Positions 32,103 to 39,714 of a stretch of DNA of 43,470 nucleotides are shown piece after piece; positions within the stretch are counted from its first letter, which is position 1, and each line of letters starts with the position of its first letter. Source of the stretch: CAZABS01 sp964483635 (GTDB lineage: Bacteria; Patescibacteriota; Minisyncoccia; Moranbacterales; UBA1568); contig CAZABS010000003.1 of assembly GCA_964483635.1 (NCBI GenBank), positions 1 through 43,470 of the forward strand. The letters are read 5' to 3'. Made by a program: the position numbers and the translations under genes. Under the pieces are notes generated by a model, which searched no databases, had not been told where the DNA came from, and saw only the letters and a list, made by a program, of their open reading frames with translations.

Positions 32103-33011
32103 TCAAGGAAGTCCAATTGAACCCAGGCGAGTTTTAAACCGGTCAAAAACGATAGGACCTTTTGGTTCTGGAAGAAAAATGAGGGCTTCCCCATTGACCT
32201 GAATAAAACTTCCCTCGAGTTTTGTCTTTGGGTTCAATAAAACTTTCTTTTTCTGCCATGAAGCGAGCCAGATCTCAAGCCAGTCCCAATCAAAAACCGA
32301 CTCCAACCATTTCCAAATCGTCTTCTCTGGTAAGGTCCACAAAGAAGAAATTTCCGGGATACGATATTGCGGTTTATATCGAGCAATCCAACGGTTCGCC
32401 AACCCAAATGAACGTGCCATCCCCCGATCAAGAATCGGGAGTAAGAATCGATATTCATTTGCCGCATAAATATCTTGCGGGTGAACCGCTAAATGTCCAT
32501 CCGATAGGTAATAATTTAAGCAGGCACGATCTTGAATCTTAGATCCATAACGTCGCTTCCCGAAAAGGTGCAGTACCCCCGTGAGGAGTGTTCTCCCAAT
32601 CCAGAGCCGACCAGCCCGAAGAATCACAAAGAAATCCCAATCGCTCAACACGTCACTTTTTTTCATCGAAAGACTCCCAGCGATCCCAATCATTCTAATA
32701 AAAGGAATCCACGCCAGCCAACGAATAAGCCGACGAACTCTTTTGAGCTTTAACACAGATATTTTTTCCTCTTGAATTCTTTGTGAAACCAAGTGTGAAC
32801 GCCCCAAGAGAACATACATTCCATTTATACATTCGAGTTTCTGTAACATGACTAATTCGGTGAGATTCCGCCAGACTGTCCCCAAGGATACCGCACCCGA
32901 GGGTGCATACAAATCCAAAACGAGGAGGTGCTGCCACGCCTCAAAAGCCGTCAATGGATACTCGAGACAGTCATAGTAGGCAACTGTCGAAAGAAGGTGT
33001 TTCTGGAGCAT
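32103..33011 (-). CDS. Nucleotidyltransferase-like protein with N-terminal helical domain
   Basis: A 302-residue protein. The first ~85 residues look like a winged-helix region. Around 113-131, IAGSLSMKKSDVLSDWDFF has the Gly-Ser...Asp-x-Asp pattern of pol-beta-type nucleotidyltransferases, with Asp124 or Asp126 region residues as metal ligands. A long C-terminal part rich in Trp and aromatics follows. Substrate is unknown; such proteins may modify nucleotides, sugars or tRNA. It starts 4 bp after uvrA, so it is probably co-expressed. Family call is moderate and the function is not established. Confidence 0.6.
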   Translation of the reverse strand: MLQKHLLSTVAYYDCLEYPLTAFEAWQHLLVLDLYAPSGAVSLGTVWRNLTELVMLQKLECINGMYVLLGRSHLVSQRIQEEKISVLKLKRVRRLIRWLAWIPFIRMIGIAGSLSMKKSDVLSDWDFFVILRAGRLWIGRTLLTGVLHLFGKRRYGSKIQDRACLNYYLSDGHLAVHPQDIYAANEYRFLLPILDRGMARSFGLANRWIARYKPQYRIPEISSLWTLPEKTIWKWLESVFDWDWLEIWLASWQKKKVLLNPKTKLEGSFIQVNGEALIFLPEPKGPIVFDRFKTRLGSIGLP

Positions 33012-33015
33012 AGTA

Positions 33016-35823
33016 TCAGAGATAGCGCGAAGTAAAGCCTCGTTTTGATTTCTTCAGTTTCTCCGGAGTTCCGGCAAAAATAACCTCTCCACCACGAGCT
33101 CCCCCCTCGGGGCCCATATCGATCACCCAATCGGAGGCTCGAATCACATCAAGATTGTGTTCCACGACGAGGACTGTGTTTCCTTTGTCTACGAGGGCAT
33201 TGAGTACTTCAAGCAGCCGCCTCACATCTTCGAAATGAAGTCCAATGGTCGGTTCATCAAGAATATAGAGCGTGTTTCCAGTTGATTTTCGAGCAAGTTC
33301 GGTCGCAAGCTTGATGCGCTGGGCCTCTCCCCCGGAAAGATTGGGGGCACTTTGCCCCAAGACAAGGTACCCAAGACCAACTTCTTCAAGCACTCGTAGT
33401 TTTTCCTCAATAAAAGGTTGATCAAGAAAAAAATGTCTCGCCTCAGAAACGGTCATGTTGAGTACTTCAGCAATGTTCATGCCGCGATATTCGATTGCCA
33501 ACGTTTTTGCATTATAACGTGTTCCGCCACACACCTCGCAAGGAATATAGACATCCGGAAGAAGATACATTTCAATTTTCTTCAGTCCTCCACCCTGACA
33601 GAACTCACATCGTCCACCTCGCATATTAAAACTAAAATGGCTTGCTGAAAAACGCTCCTTGGTCGCCTCAGGAGTCGCTGCATATACATCTCGAACAAGA
33701 CTAAAAATTCCTGTATATGTAGCTGCATTTGATCGGGGCGTACGACCAATAGGATCCTGCGTTACGGTTATAACCTTATCAATATGCGTCATCCCCTCAA
33801 TGGTGCGATGTGCCCCTGGCGCTGTTTTAGCTTGATAAAAATGCTGAGCGAGTGCACGTGCCAGAATATCATGGACAATTGAAGATTTGCCCGATCCAGA
33901 AACTCCCGAAACCGTGATAAAAGTTCCCAGAGGCACGGATACATTAACATTTTTTAAATTATGTTCGGTGGCACCGACAATCAAGAGTTGTTTTCCGTTT
34001 CCAGGGCGCGACATTCTCTTTTCAGATACCAAGCGTTTCCCGGTAAGATATTGTCCCGTGAGCATTTTTGATCGCATCAGCTTTTGTGGTGGACCAGAAA
34101 AAATAATTTCTCCGCCATCCTTACCCGCTCCTGGACCAAGATCAATGATCCAATCAGCTTTCTTCATGATTGCGATATCATGTTCAACTACCACAAGTGA
34201 ATTATTCGCCCCTCGTAGTTCCTCAAGGGCTCGAATCAGTCGATCAGTATCTCGGCTATGAAGACCAACTGAAGGTTCATCTAAAACATAAATAATCCCC
34301 GACAAACCTGACTTAATTTGAACGGAAAGCCGAATCCGCTGAGCCTCGCCACCTGAAAGCGTGTCAGCACTTCGCTCCAGCGAAAGATACCCAAGCCCCA
34401 CTTTTTCGACCGCAGCCAAGCGCGTCTGCATTTCTTGAAAAAGCGGTTCGATGAGCGACCTTTCACAGCCTGATTCAACGAGTTTCTTCGACAAACTCGG
34501 GAAACACTGCAGGAGCATTTCGACACTCTGTTCAACAAACTCCGTGATATTTTTTCGATCCACAAAAACCGAAAGTGAAGATGGTTTTAAACGCTTTCCA
34601 AGACAATCTGGACATCGTTCTGAATGCATATACGACTCAATTTCTGCACGCAAGTGTTCCGATTTTGTTTCATGATACTTCTGATCAAGCAGACCAAGAA
34701 TTCCAGGAAAGGATTTTTCTTGATTCTTTGAACATTGATCTCCCGAGAGGAGAAACGTGAGCTGTTTTTGATTCAGCTTCTTTATCGGGATACTAAATGA
34801 AATCTTGTTCTGCTCGGCGACCTCACGTAAAAGCGCCATCGGACCATGCCCATTTCCTCGGTCGCTATTCATTTTGCTCCATGGACGAATGGCTCCCTCA
34901 GCAAGGGAGAGATTTTTGTTTGGGATCACCAGTTCCGGATCAAATTCCAGAGTAATCCCAAGCCCTCCGCATTTTGGACAGGCTCCCTCGGGACTATTGA
35001 AAGAAAAATGAGCGGGACTACATTCGGGCATCTCGATCCCGCATGTGTCGCATCGAAAATGTTCGTGATACGTATGTGATCTCCCAGTGCCATCAACCAA
35101 TTCAAAAACTCCTTGACCAACATGAAAAGCAGTCGCTATTGAGTCCAAAATACGCTCTTTGTCTGGGCGAGTAGTATCGAGCGTCAACCGATCCACGACC
35201 ACCAAGACCTCATTTTTTTCTGATGAGGAAGTCAACTCGCGCGCCTCAGCCAACGTCAGCATTTTTCCACGAAAAATCACACGAACATACCCCCAATCAT
35301 CAATCATCCGAAGACACTCCGTTTCAGATTTATCTACTAAGAGTGGGCTACGAGCTACAAAGGAAAGTGATGTTCCGTTTGAGAGCTTTAAAATTTCATC
35401 CAGCAGAGCACTCGGGCTCTTTCGAGCGAGCGCTTGTCCACATCGCGTACAATGAGGAGTGCCTGCTTTTGCAAATAGTATTCTGAGGTAATCATACACC
35501 TCAGTCATCGTACCAACTGTAGATCGAGGACTCCGTGATACACTTTTCTGATCAATAGAAATCGCCGGGGAAAGATTGGTGATGGTATCTACATCTGGTT
35601 TGTCATACCCTTCCATGAAGTTTCTCGCATAAGCCGAAAGACTCTCGACGTACCGACGATTCGCTTCAGCGTACAGCGTATCAAATGCGAGTGAAGATTT
35701 TCCCGATCCCGAAAGACCAGTGATCACCACAAACGAATCTCTCGGTACATCAATATCAACATTCTTTAAATTGTTGACACGTGCACCTCGAATGGCAATC
35801 ACTCCTTTTTTGGTTGCCGGCAT
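33016..35823 (-). CDS. uvrA: Excinuclease ABC subunit A
   Basis: From ATG 35823 this is a 935-residue UvrA, the damage-recognition ATPase of nucleotide excision repair. It has two ABC modules: Walker A GLSGSGKSSLAF and GVSGSGKSSIVH, and two LSGGEAQRI signatures each followed by a Walker B ending in DEPS/TxGLH. Cys pairs in zinc modules include CTRCGQ, CDTCG, CPKCGG, CPDCLGKR, CEFCQGGG and CEVCGG. The longer TTG reading runs back across its own promoter and is not used. It follows uvrC by about 100 bp. Confidence 0.97.
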   Translation of the reverse strand: MPATKKGVIAIRGARVNNLKNVDIDVPRDSFVVITGLSGSGKSSLAFDTLYAEANRRYVESLSAYARNFMEGYDKPDVDTITNLSPAISIDQKSVSRSPRSTVGTMTEVYDYLRILFAKAGTPHCTRCGQALARKSPSALLDEILKLSNGTSLSFVARSPLLVDKSETECLRMIDDWGYVRVIFRGKMLTLAEARELTSSSEKNEVLVVVDRLTLDTTRPDKERILDSIATAFHVGQGVFELVDGTGRSHTYHEHFRCDTCGIEMPECSPAHFSFNSPEGACPKCGGLGITLEFDPELVIPNKNLSLAEGAIRPWSKMNSDRGNGHGPMALLREVAEQNKISFSIPIKKLNQKQLTFLLSGDQCSKNQEKSFPGILGLLDQKYHETKSEHLRAEIESYMHSERCPDCLGKRLKPSSLSVFVDRKNITEFVEQSVEMLLQCFPSLSKKLVESGCERSLIEPLFQEMQTRLAAVEKVGLGYLSLERSADTLSGGEAQRIRLSVQIKSGLSGIIYVLDEPSVGLHSRDTDRLIRALEELRGANNSLVVVEHDIAIMKKADWIIDLGPGAGKDGGEIIFSGPPQKLMRSKMLTGQYLTGKRLVSEKRMSRPGNGKQLLIVGATEHNLKNVNVSVPLGTFITVSGVSGSGKSSIVHDILARALAQHFYQAKTAPGAHRTIEGMTHIDKVITVTQDPIGRTPRSNAATYTGIFSLVRDVYAATPEATKERFSASHFSFNMRGGRCEFCQGGGLKKIEMYLLPDVYIPCEVCGGTRYNAKTLAIEYRGMNIAEVLNMTVSEARHFFLDQPFIEEKLRVLEEVGLGYLVLGQSAPNLSGGEAQRIKLATELARKSTGNTLYILDEPTIGLHFEDVRRLLEVLNALVDKGNTVLVVEHNLDVIRASDWVIDMGPEGGARGGEVIFAGTPEKLKKSKRGFTSRYL

Positions 35824-35859
35824 AATGACGAGTTCGGAATATGAGACAAGTTGCCTCCG

Positions 35860-35888
35860 AGTATAACAGGTTTTTGAGATGCGGTAAA
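35860..35888 (-). promoter_or_regulatory. Promoter of uvrA
   Basis: Minus strand TTTACC (35883-35888), 17 bp, TATACT (35860-35865) extended by TGT. The leader is about 30 nt. A GGAGG in the leader is too far from the uvrA ATG to serve it. Confidence 0.7.
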
Positions 35889-35919
35889 GAAGCGCCCTCA
35901 AGGGTCAAACGTGGATAAG

Positions 35920-37248
35920 TCACTTTCTCACCAAAAACTCTCGGCGTTTACGTTTGCGATGAAATTTCAAGGCAAACCGATGCGCTTCGCTATTCACGAG
36001 GAGGATATCCCTCTCAAAACGCATCCGAAGACCTCTTGGGCCAATTAGCCGCTCGGGTTGGTGACGTTTGTTTTTTACCACTCCAATTATTGGGATAGAC
36101 AGTCCATGCTTTTTCAAAATTTGCAGAGCCACATCATACTGGAGGAGTGCTCCATCAACAATAATGAGCTCCGGAAGTGTCCATTCGCTGTGAGCAAAGC
36201 GCCGAGTTAATATTTCCTCCAGCGCTGAAAGATCGTTCCCCTGGTGTTCGCCCCTGAGACAAAATGTTCGATATTCACTTTTCTTCAAAATTCCGTGCTG
36301 TACCACCGTCATTACCCCCACCGACGCCTCCCCTTGAAGATGCGCTACATCATACCCTTCTATTCGTGCCGCTGACGTTTCCGTCCGATCAACCTTGAGG
36401 AGCGCCACATCCCTGATATGGCCAAGCTCGAAGAGGAGTCGTTTGAGTTCTCCCGCTCTCTCAAACTCGAGCTTCTTTGCAGCTGCTTTCATTTCGTGCT
36501 CCAGTTTTTTTACCAGCGCTGTTTTCTCACCCGAGAAAAATAATTTGATTCGATTGATGGTTTTTCGGTATTCACCCACTGAAGTAGCTCCAACACACAC
36601 CCTTGGACACAGCCCAATTTGAGCATGAAAACAAGGTTTGGCTTTTTCTTGTTCGGCTTTTGAGAGTGAATCTAATGTGACACAGGTATCTCGAAAGGGA
36701 AAAATCGAGCGCACTATTTTGAGTGCTGTTTTTGGTGCTGCACCATGCGGATAAGGACCATACTGGGTATCGACTGTAAAATCATATTTCTTTTGCAAGA
36801 GATCTCGCTCTCGCACCAAGAGCACCCGCGGAAAACGCTCTTTGGTAATCACTATCACATTATGACTTTTATCATCCTTTGCGTCCGTATTGTATGGCGG
36901 CTGAAAACGACGTATCAGATCCCCCTCACGCAGAAGCGCCTCAAGTACCGAATCAAAACTCAGCCAACCGATCGAACGCACTTGCTCGAGCATGAGGACG
37001 ATTTTTGGCCCGCGAGATACAGCAATATCTGCCTTGAAATAGCTCACAACCCGATCAGCAAGGATTGTCGCTTTACCAATGTAGAGGATCTCATCCTTTT
37101 CTCCCAGGAAGAAATATACCCCTGGGACTTCCGGTAAGGTGTTCTCTTTATGAAAAGCCGCAAGGCTTATCTTCTTTTGCCAGGGATGTTTCATAGCGTC
37201 GCTCATACCGTTACAAACGAAAGATTCATCGGAAAGCCATGATGACAT
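35920..37248 (-). CDS. uvrC: Excinuclease ABC subunit C lacking the C-terminal HhH domain
   Basis: A 442-residue UvrC, which makes both incisions in nucleotide excision repair. The N-terminal GIY-YIG nuclease has GVY at 43-45 and YIG at 56-58. A Cys cluster (CFHAQIGLCPRVC), the UVR helix pair (about 240-275), and the RNase H-like nuclease with EGYDVAHLQG, LIIVDGALLQ and EAHRFAL follow. The protein ends in a basic KFHRKRKRREFLVRK, exactly where the helix-hairpin-helix domain of a normal ~600-residue UvrC would begin. The first ATG has GGAGAGG upstream, but ATG 37206 or 37194 would match family N-termini better. Confidence 0.92.
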   Translation of the reverse strand: MSSWLSDESFVCNGMSDAMKHPWQKKISLAAFHKENTLPEVPGVYFFLGEKDEILYIGKATILADRVVSYFKADIAVSRGPKIVLMLEQVRSIGWLSFDSVLEALLREGDLIRRFQPPYNTDAKDDKSHNVIVITKERFPRVLLVRERDLLQKKYDFTVDTQYGPYPHGAAPKTALKIVRSIFPFRDTCVTLDSLSKAEQEKAKPCFHAQIGLCPRVCVGATSVGEYRKTINRIKLFFSGEKTALVKKLEHEMKAAAKKLEFERAGELKRLLFELGHIRDVALLKVDRTETSAARIEGYDVAHLQGEASVGVMTVVQHGILKKSEYRTFCLRGEHQGNDLSALEEILTRRFAHSEWTLPELIIVDGALLQYDVALQILKKHGLSIPIIGVVKNKRHQPERLIGPRGLRMRFERDILLVNSEAHRFALKFHRKRKRREFLVRK

Positions 37249-37278
37249 TTAATAAATCCTCTCCTCGTTTTGTAACGG
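37208..37278. repeat. Imperfect 13-bp inverted repeat around the uvrC start
   Basis: CCGTTACAAACGA (37208-37220) and TCGTTTTGTAACGG (37265-37278) are complementary except for one extra A/T. In the uvrC mRNA they could form a stem closing a 44-nt loop that contains GAGGAGAGG and the first ATG. Confidence 0.7.
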
Positions 37279-37287
37279 CACTAGTAT
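37270..37287. repeat. 18-bp block shared with the xthA upstream region (copy 2)
   Basis: TTGTAACGGCACTAGTAT, 17 of 18 identical to 20223-20240. It includes most of the uvrC -10 box and one arm of the uvrC inverted repeat. Confidence 0.55.
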
Positions 37288-37311
37288 GTCACAACTTTTG
37301 GTCGTATTCAA
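37283..37311 (-). promoter_or_regulatory. Promoter of uvrC
   Basis: Minus strand TTGAAT (37306-37311), 17 bp, CATACT (37283-37288). The leader to the first ATG is about 28 nt. It is back to back with the plus-strand promoter at 37315-37343. Confidence 0.7.
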
Positions 37312-37314
37312 GGA

Positions 37315-37343
37315 TTGACGTCGTCCCGTATTCCAGGCAGAAT
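37315..37343 (+). promoter_or_regulatory. Promoter of the plus-strand small gene
   Basis: TTGACG (37315-37320), 17 bp, CAGAAT (37338-37343). The -35 boxes of this and the uvrC promoter are separated by only 3 bp. Confidence 0.6.
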
Positions 37344-37371
37344 AGAGTCAATTAAACAACCGGAGCACACT

Positions 37372-37650
37372 ATGAACCGCGAAGTACCTTCAAATTTTGG
37401 AATTCCTGATTCACAAAACCCATCCGAGAAGCTGAAACTTACTCGCCCAGATCTCAGTGAAAGAGTCAGGGTCATGGCAGCGGATAAAGCCAAGCAGGCA
37501 ATAATTCTCGGAACACAACCAGGATTAAAGGCAGAGTCGACGTCAATAAAACCTTCGACTGCAAGTGAGCTCCGTGCAAAGCCTTACGATCCAAATGACC
37601 CGAAAACGAAACTGGGTCAACGTGTCCTACCGCCAAGCGATCGGGAGTAA
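37372..37650 (+). CDS. Hydrophilic 92-aa protein, unknown
   Basis: I do not recognise this protein. ATG 37372 has a GGAG Shine-Dalgarno sequence seven bases upstream, and a promoter and a 3' terminator frame the gene, so it is likely real. The protein is rich in Pro, Ser, Lys, Asp and Glu, has no Cys or Trp and no membrane segment. It is probably largely disordered, with a possible short helix around DLSERVRVMAADKAKQAII. It is one of only two plus-strand genes in the window. It is divergent from uvrC, sharing the intergenic control region. Confidence 0.65.
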   Translation: MNREVPSNFGIPDSQNPSEKLKLTRPDLSERVRVMAADKAKQAIILGTQPGLKAESTSIKPSTASELRAKPYDPNDPKTKLGQRVLPPSDRE

Positions 37651-37662
37651 TTTTTTCAATAG

Positions 37663-37753
37663 GAGCGGCAGGTAATACCCAACGTGCCCCCCTGGACAAG
37701 CAGCCGCTCTTTCGCTGGCGAAGACCCTTCCCCTGGTTCCGCCCGCTTTTTTT
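37663..37753 (+). terminator. Structured 3' end and terminator of the plus-strand small gene
   Basis: Two hairpins: GAGCGGC (37663-37669) with GCCGCTC (37703-37709), then GGCG (37717-37720) with CGCC (37740-37743), helped by GAA/TTC. A run of seven T (37747-37753) follows. The stretch is distinctly G+C-rich. Confidence 0.55.
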
Positions 37754-37771
37754 ATTCTGAACCTGAATGCT

Positions 37772-38512
37772 TCATTCAATCCCGAAACGTGCATTCACAA
37801 AAGTACAGTAGTCGCAGTTGTCGGCTGCCTCAGGGATTGTATTGGCCATAAGACACTCTTTCGCCCGAAACACGACGCCCTCAACCCAATCAGTATTTCC
37901 TTCATACGCAATAAGATTGATGTCAAACTCAAGCTTTGCGTCGAAAGCCTCCTTGTCTGTTCCGGCATTACAGTAGACAAAATACCCGATGGGCGACACC
38001 CGATAGCCGTTTTGCCTGAGGAGCCACTGATACATTTCCATTTGTCTCCGATACTGATGGTGCCAGGTATCATTGAGCTTATCAATTACTTCATTTTTAC
38101 TCGTGGCTTTGTAGTCAACGACGATATATTCCTCGCGACTGTTGATCCAAAGATCATCTATCGCTCCGGTGATAACGAGATTCGTCGGCACATGATGATG
38201 CTGCACACCCTGGAAATTCTCTCGCCATATATCAAGCTCCTGATGCATGACCGGACGCGCATCCACGGCGTACCGCTCGAGGAGCGGGTGTTGAGTTCCA
38301 GCTACTCGGTGAACGTCAAATTCTTTTTTGAGAAGAGTATCGACAGCTTTATTGAGATTGAACGGAGGTCCAGTAGGACGCCCCACTCCTCGGCGCCGAT
38401 CAATATAAAAACAACGTGGGCACTCGAGAAAAAGCTCAAGCTTACTCCGCGAGAGTTTGAAAGGCGTCTCGCTTCCCGGATCGAAAATATTGCGACTTCG
38501 AACAATAGCCAT
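37772..38512 (-). CDS. PD-(D/E)XK nuclease-family protein (Cas4/RecB-like) with paired Cys
   Basis: A 246-residue protein with the RecB-type nuclease core. ITGAIDDLW supplies the first Asp (119/120), VVDYKATSK supplies Asp133 and Lys135, and HHQYRRQMEMYQWLL supplies the QxxxY helix (Gln157). Cys31 and Cys34 (CPRC) at the N-terminus and Cys233 and Cys236 (CDYC) at the C-terminus are placed like the 4Fe-4S ligands of Cas4/AddB-type nucleases. There is no CRISPR or recBCD context, so it is a stand-alone nuclease of unknown role. Its -10 is 9 nt before the ATG. Confidence 0.8.
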   Translation of the reverse strand: MAIVRSRNIFDPGSETPFKLSRSKLELFLECPRCFYIDRRRGVGRPTGPPFNLNKAVDTLLKKEFDVHRVAGTQHPLLERYAVDARPVMHQELDIWRENFQGVQHHHVPTNLVITGAIDDLWINSREEYIVVDYKATSKNEVIDKLNDTWHHQYRRQMEMYQWLLRQNGYRVSPIGYFVYCNAGTDKEAFDAKLEFDINLIAYEGNTDWVEGVVFRAKECLMANTIPEAADNCDYCTFVNARFGIE

Positions 38513-38521
38513 AACTCTTGT

Positions 38522-38530
38522 AGTATAACA
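38522..38530 (-). promoter_or_regulatory. Extended -10 promoter of the PD-(D/E)XK gene (leaderless)
   Basis: Minus strand TGTTATACT (hexamer 38522-38527). It ends 9 nt before the ATG at 38512 and lies against the T tract of the preceding terminator. Confidence 0.65.
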
Positions 38531-38566
38531 AAAAGAAAAGGGACCGAGCCGAAGCTTGATCCCTTT
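38530..38566 (-). terminator. Terminator of the 38591-38941 gene
   Basis: AAAGGGA (38537-38543 region) pairs with TCCCTTT (38560-38566). The minus strand continues TTTTCTTTTTG. Confidence 0.75.
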
Positions 38567-38590
38567 CGACGCCCCCCCACAAGAAACCGT

Positions 38591-38941
38591 TCATTGAGAA
38601 GCCGACTTCCATCCCCGCTGTTTCTCGACGAATTTGAGCGCCTCCCGAACTTTCTTGGAACGGTGCCGCTTCAAGAGAAATTCGGGGACAAACTCCATCA
38701 CCGCTTTGCTCCCCTCGGCCTTGAAGGGTAAGAAATCGAAGTCTCCACCCCTTTTGGTGGTCGCTTCGTACATCTCCCGCAACAGTCGGTAATCGACTTC
38801 GATGACATCATATGACTTCCCATCCGCAGCCCTGCGTTCGATGAAATAGCTCGGATCTGAGCCCTGCCCACGCTCTGCAAGCCGGCGAGCCAGCTCATGA
38901 TTGGTCAGTTGACCAATCGGATGGATCAACCATTGTGTCAT
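38591..38941 (-). CDS. Basic 116-aa protein, unknown
   Basis: I do not recognise this protein. It is basic, soluble and mostly helical by inspection, with no Cys and no membrane helix. A perfect AGGAGG Shine-Dalgarno sequence seven bases before the ATG, a near-consensus promoter and a terminator make it one of the best-marked expression units in the window, although it is an ORFan to me. It is monocistronic, between the dTMP-kinase-like gene and the nuclease gene. It may be a small accessory gene gained together with its neighbours. Confidence 0.68.
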   Translation of the reverse strand: MTQWLIHPIGQLTNHELARRLAERGQGSDPSYFIERRAADGKSYDVIEVDYRLLREMYEATTKRGGDFDFLPFKAEGSKAVMEFVPEFLLKRHRSKKVREALKFVEKQRGWKSASQ

Positions 38942-38977
38942 GCTGCCCTCCTCAGGACGTTGTGAAAGGATGGCGAG

Positions 38978-39005
38978 ATTATAGCAGGAATCTAAATAAA
39001 ATCAA
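38978..39005 (-). promoter_or_regulatory. Promoter of the 38591-38941 gene
   Basis: Minus strand TTGATT (39000-39005), 16 bp, TATAAT (38978-38983) with TGC extension. It overlaps the 3' end of the kinase gene. Confidence 0.75.
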
Positions 39006-39699
39006 CCGGAGATAGTGTCGTATGAAAAACGCTACATCGGTTCCTATTCTGTATCACATTTTCCGGGAGTAATCCTTTGTTGAAGATCACGCGAAGCACT
39101 TTCTCAAAAACTTCTTCTCTCGATTCTTCGAGAAAAAAATTGACTCGTTCAACCAAAAAACATTCCTCTTTGGCGAGAGCTCGCATATAAGATCGCGCCT
39201 TCTTGATGCGGGTTTCATCACTTTCGTTTACATGTCCCACTTCCTTCGCTTCAAGAAATCGTCTCCCCCGGTTTTCATGGAGAAGAATCTCAATATCACC
39301 CGCAGTGAGACCCGTGTGTAGCTGCTTGGCCTCAGCTGAGGAAATTCCATTCACCTGAGACCAGGCAATTGAATCAACCACACTTCCTTCGATTATGACC
39401 CACGTTCCCCCAACCAACAGACTTTTTAAGTGTGGTTCAAAATCATGATGATTTTCAATAATAGCTCGGGCGACTCGTTCTTCGGCATCCTCAAATTGCT
39501 TACGATAGTCCTCACGAAAAGCCTTGTCTTTAAGGTATTTCTGGAGAAACAATCCTCGCTGTCCTAAGTCGTACATGGGAAATTTGATCGTTTTCGAAAT
39601 AACACCTCGCGCTGCTAACCAATTCGAAAGGAGTCCGATTTGGGTAGATTTTCCGATATTATTGACCCCGGCGAATTGAATGCAGTGACCGTGCATCAT
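38992..39699 (-). CDS. Thymidylate kinase-like P-loop kinase
   Basis: A 235-residue P-loop kinase. FAGVNNIGKSTQ near 9-20 is a Walker A of the dTMP-kinase type. IIEGSVVDSIAW near 98-109 resembles the DR(Y/F)-region strand but without the usual Asp-Arg. An Arg-rich lid region (RGRRF) and a helical C-terminus follow. It is probably a nucleoside monophosphate kinase, plausibly making dTDP, but the missing DRY motif leaves substrate open. It is 15 bp after the glycosyltransferase in the ispH operon. Confidence 0.68.
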   Translation of the reverse strand: MMHGHCIQFAGVNNIGKSTQIGLLSNWLAARGVISKTIKFPMYDLGQRGLFLQKYLKDKAFREDYRKQFEDAEERVARAIIENHHDFEPHLKSLLVGGTWVIIEGSVVDSIAWSQVNGISSAEAKQLHTGLTAGDIEILLHENRGRRFLEAKEVGHVNESDETRIKKARSYMRALAKEECFLVERVNFFLEESREEVFEKVLRVIFNKGLLPENVIQNRNRCSVFHTTLSPVDFI

Positions 39700-39714
39700 A
39701 GGCTATCCTCCACG

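Noticed and set aside
35823..35866. A TTG-started leader peptide after the GGAGG in the uvrA leader
   Set aside because: A short out-of-frame reading is possible but unremarkable by chance, and nothing in its residues suggests attenuation.
37472..37699. Minus-strand 75-aa ORF opposite the plus-strand small gene
   Set aside because: It mirrors the plus-strand gene, which has its own promoter, Shine-Dalgarno sequence and terminator.
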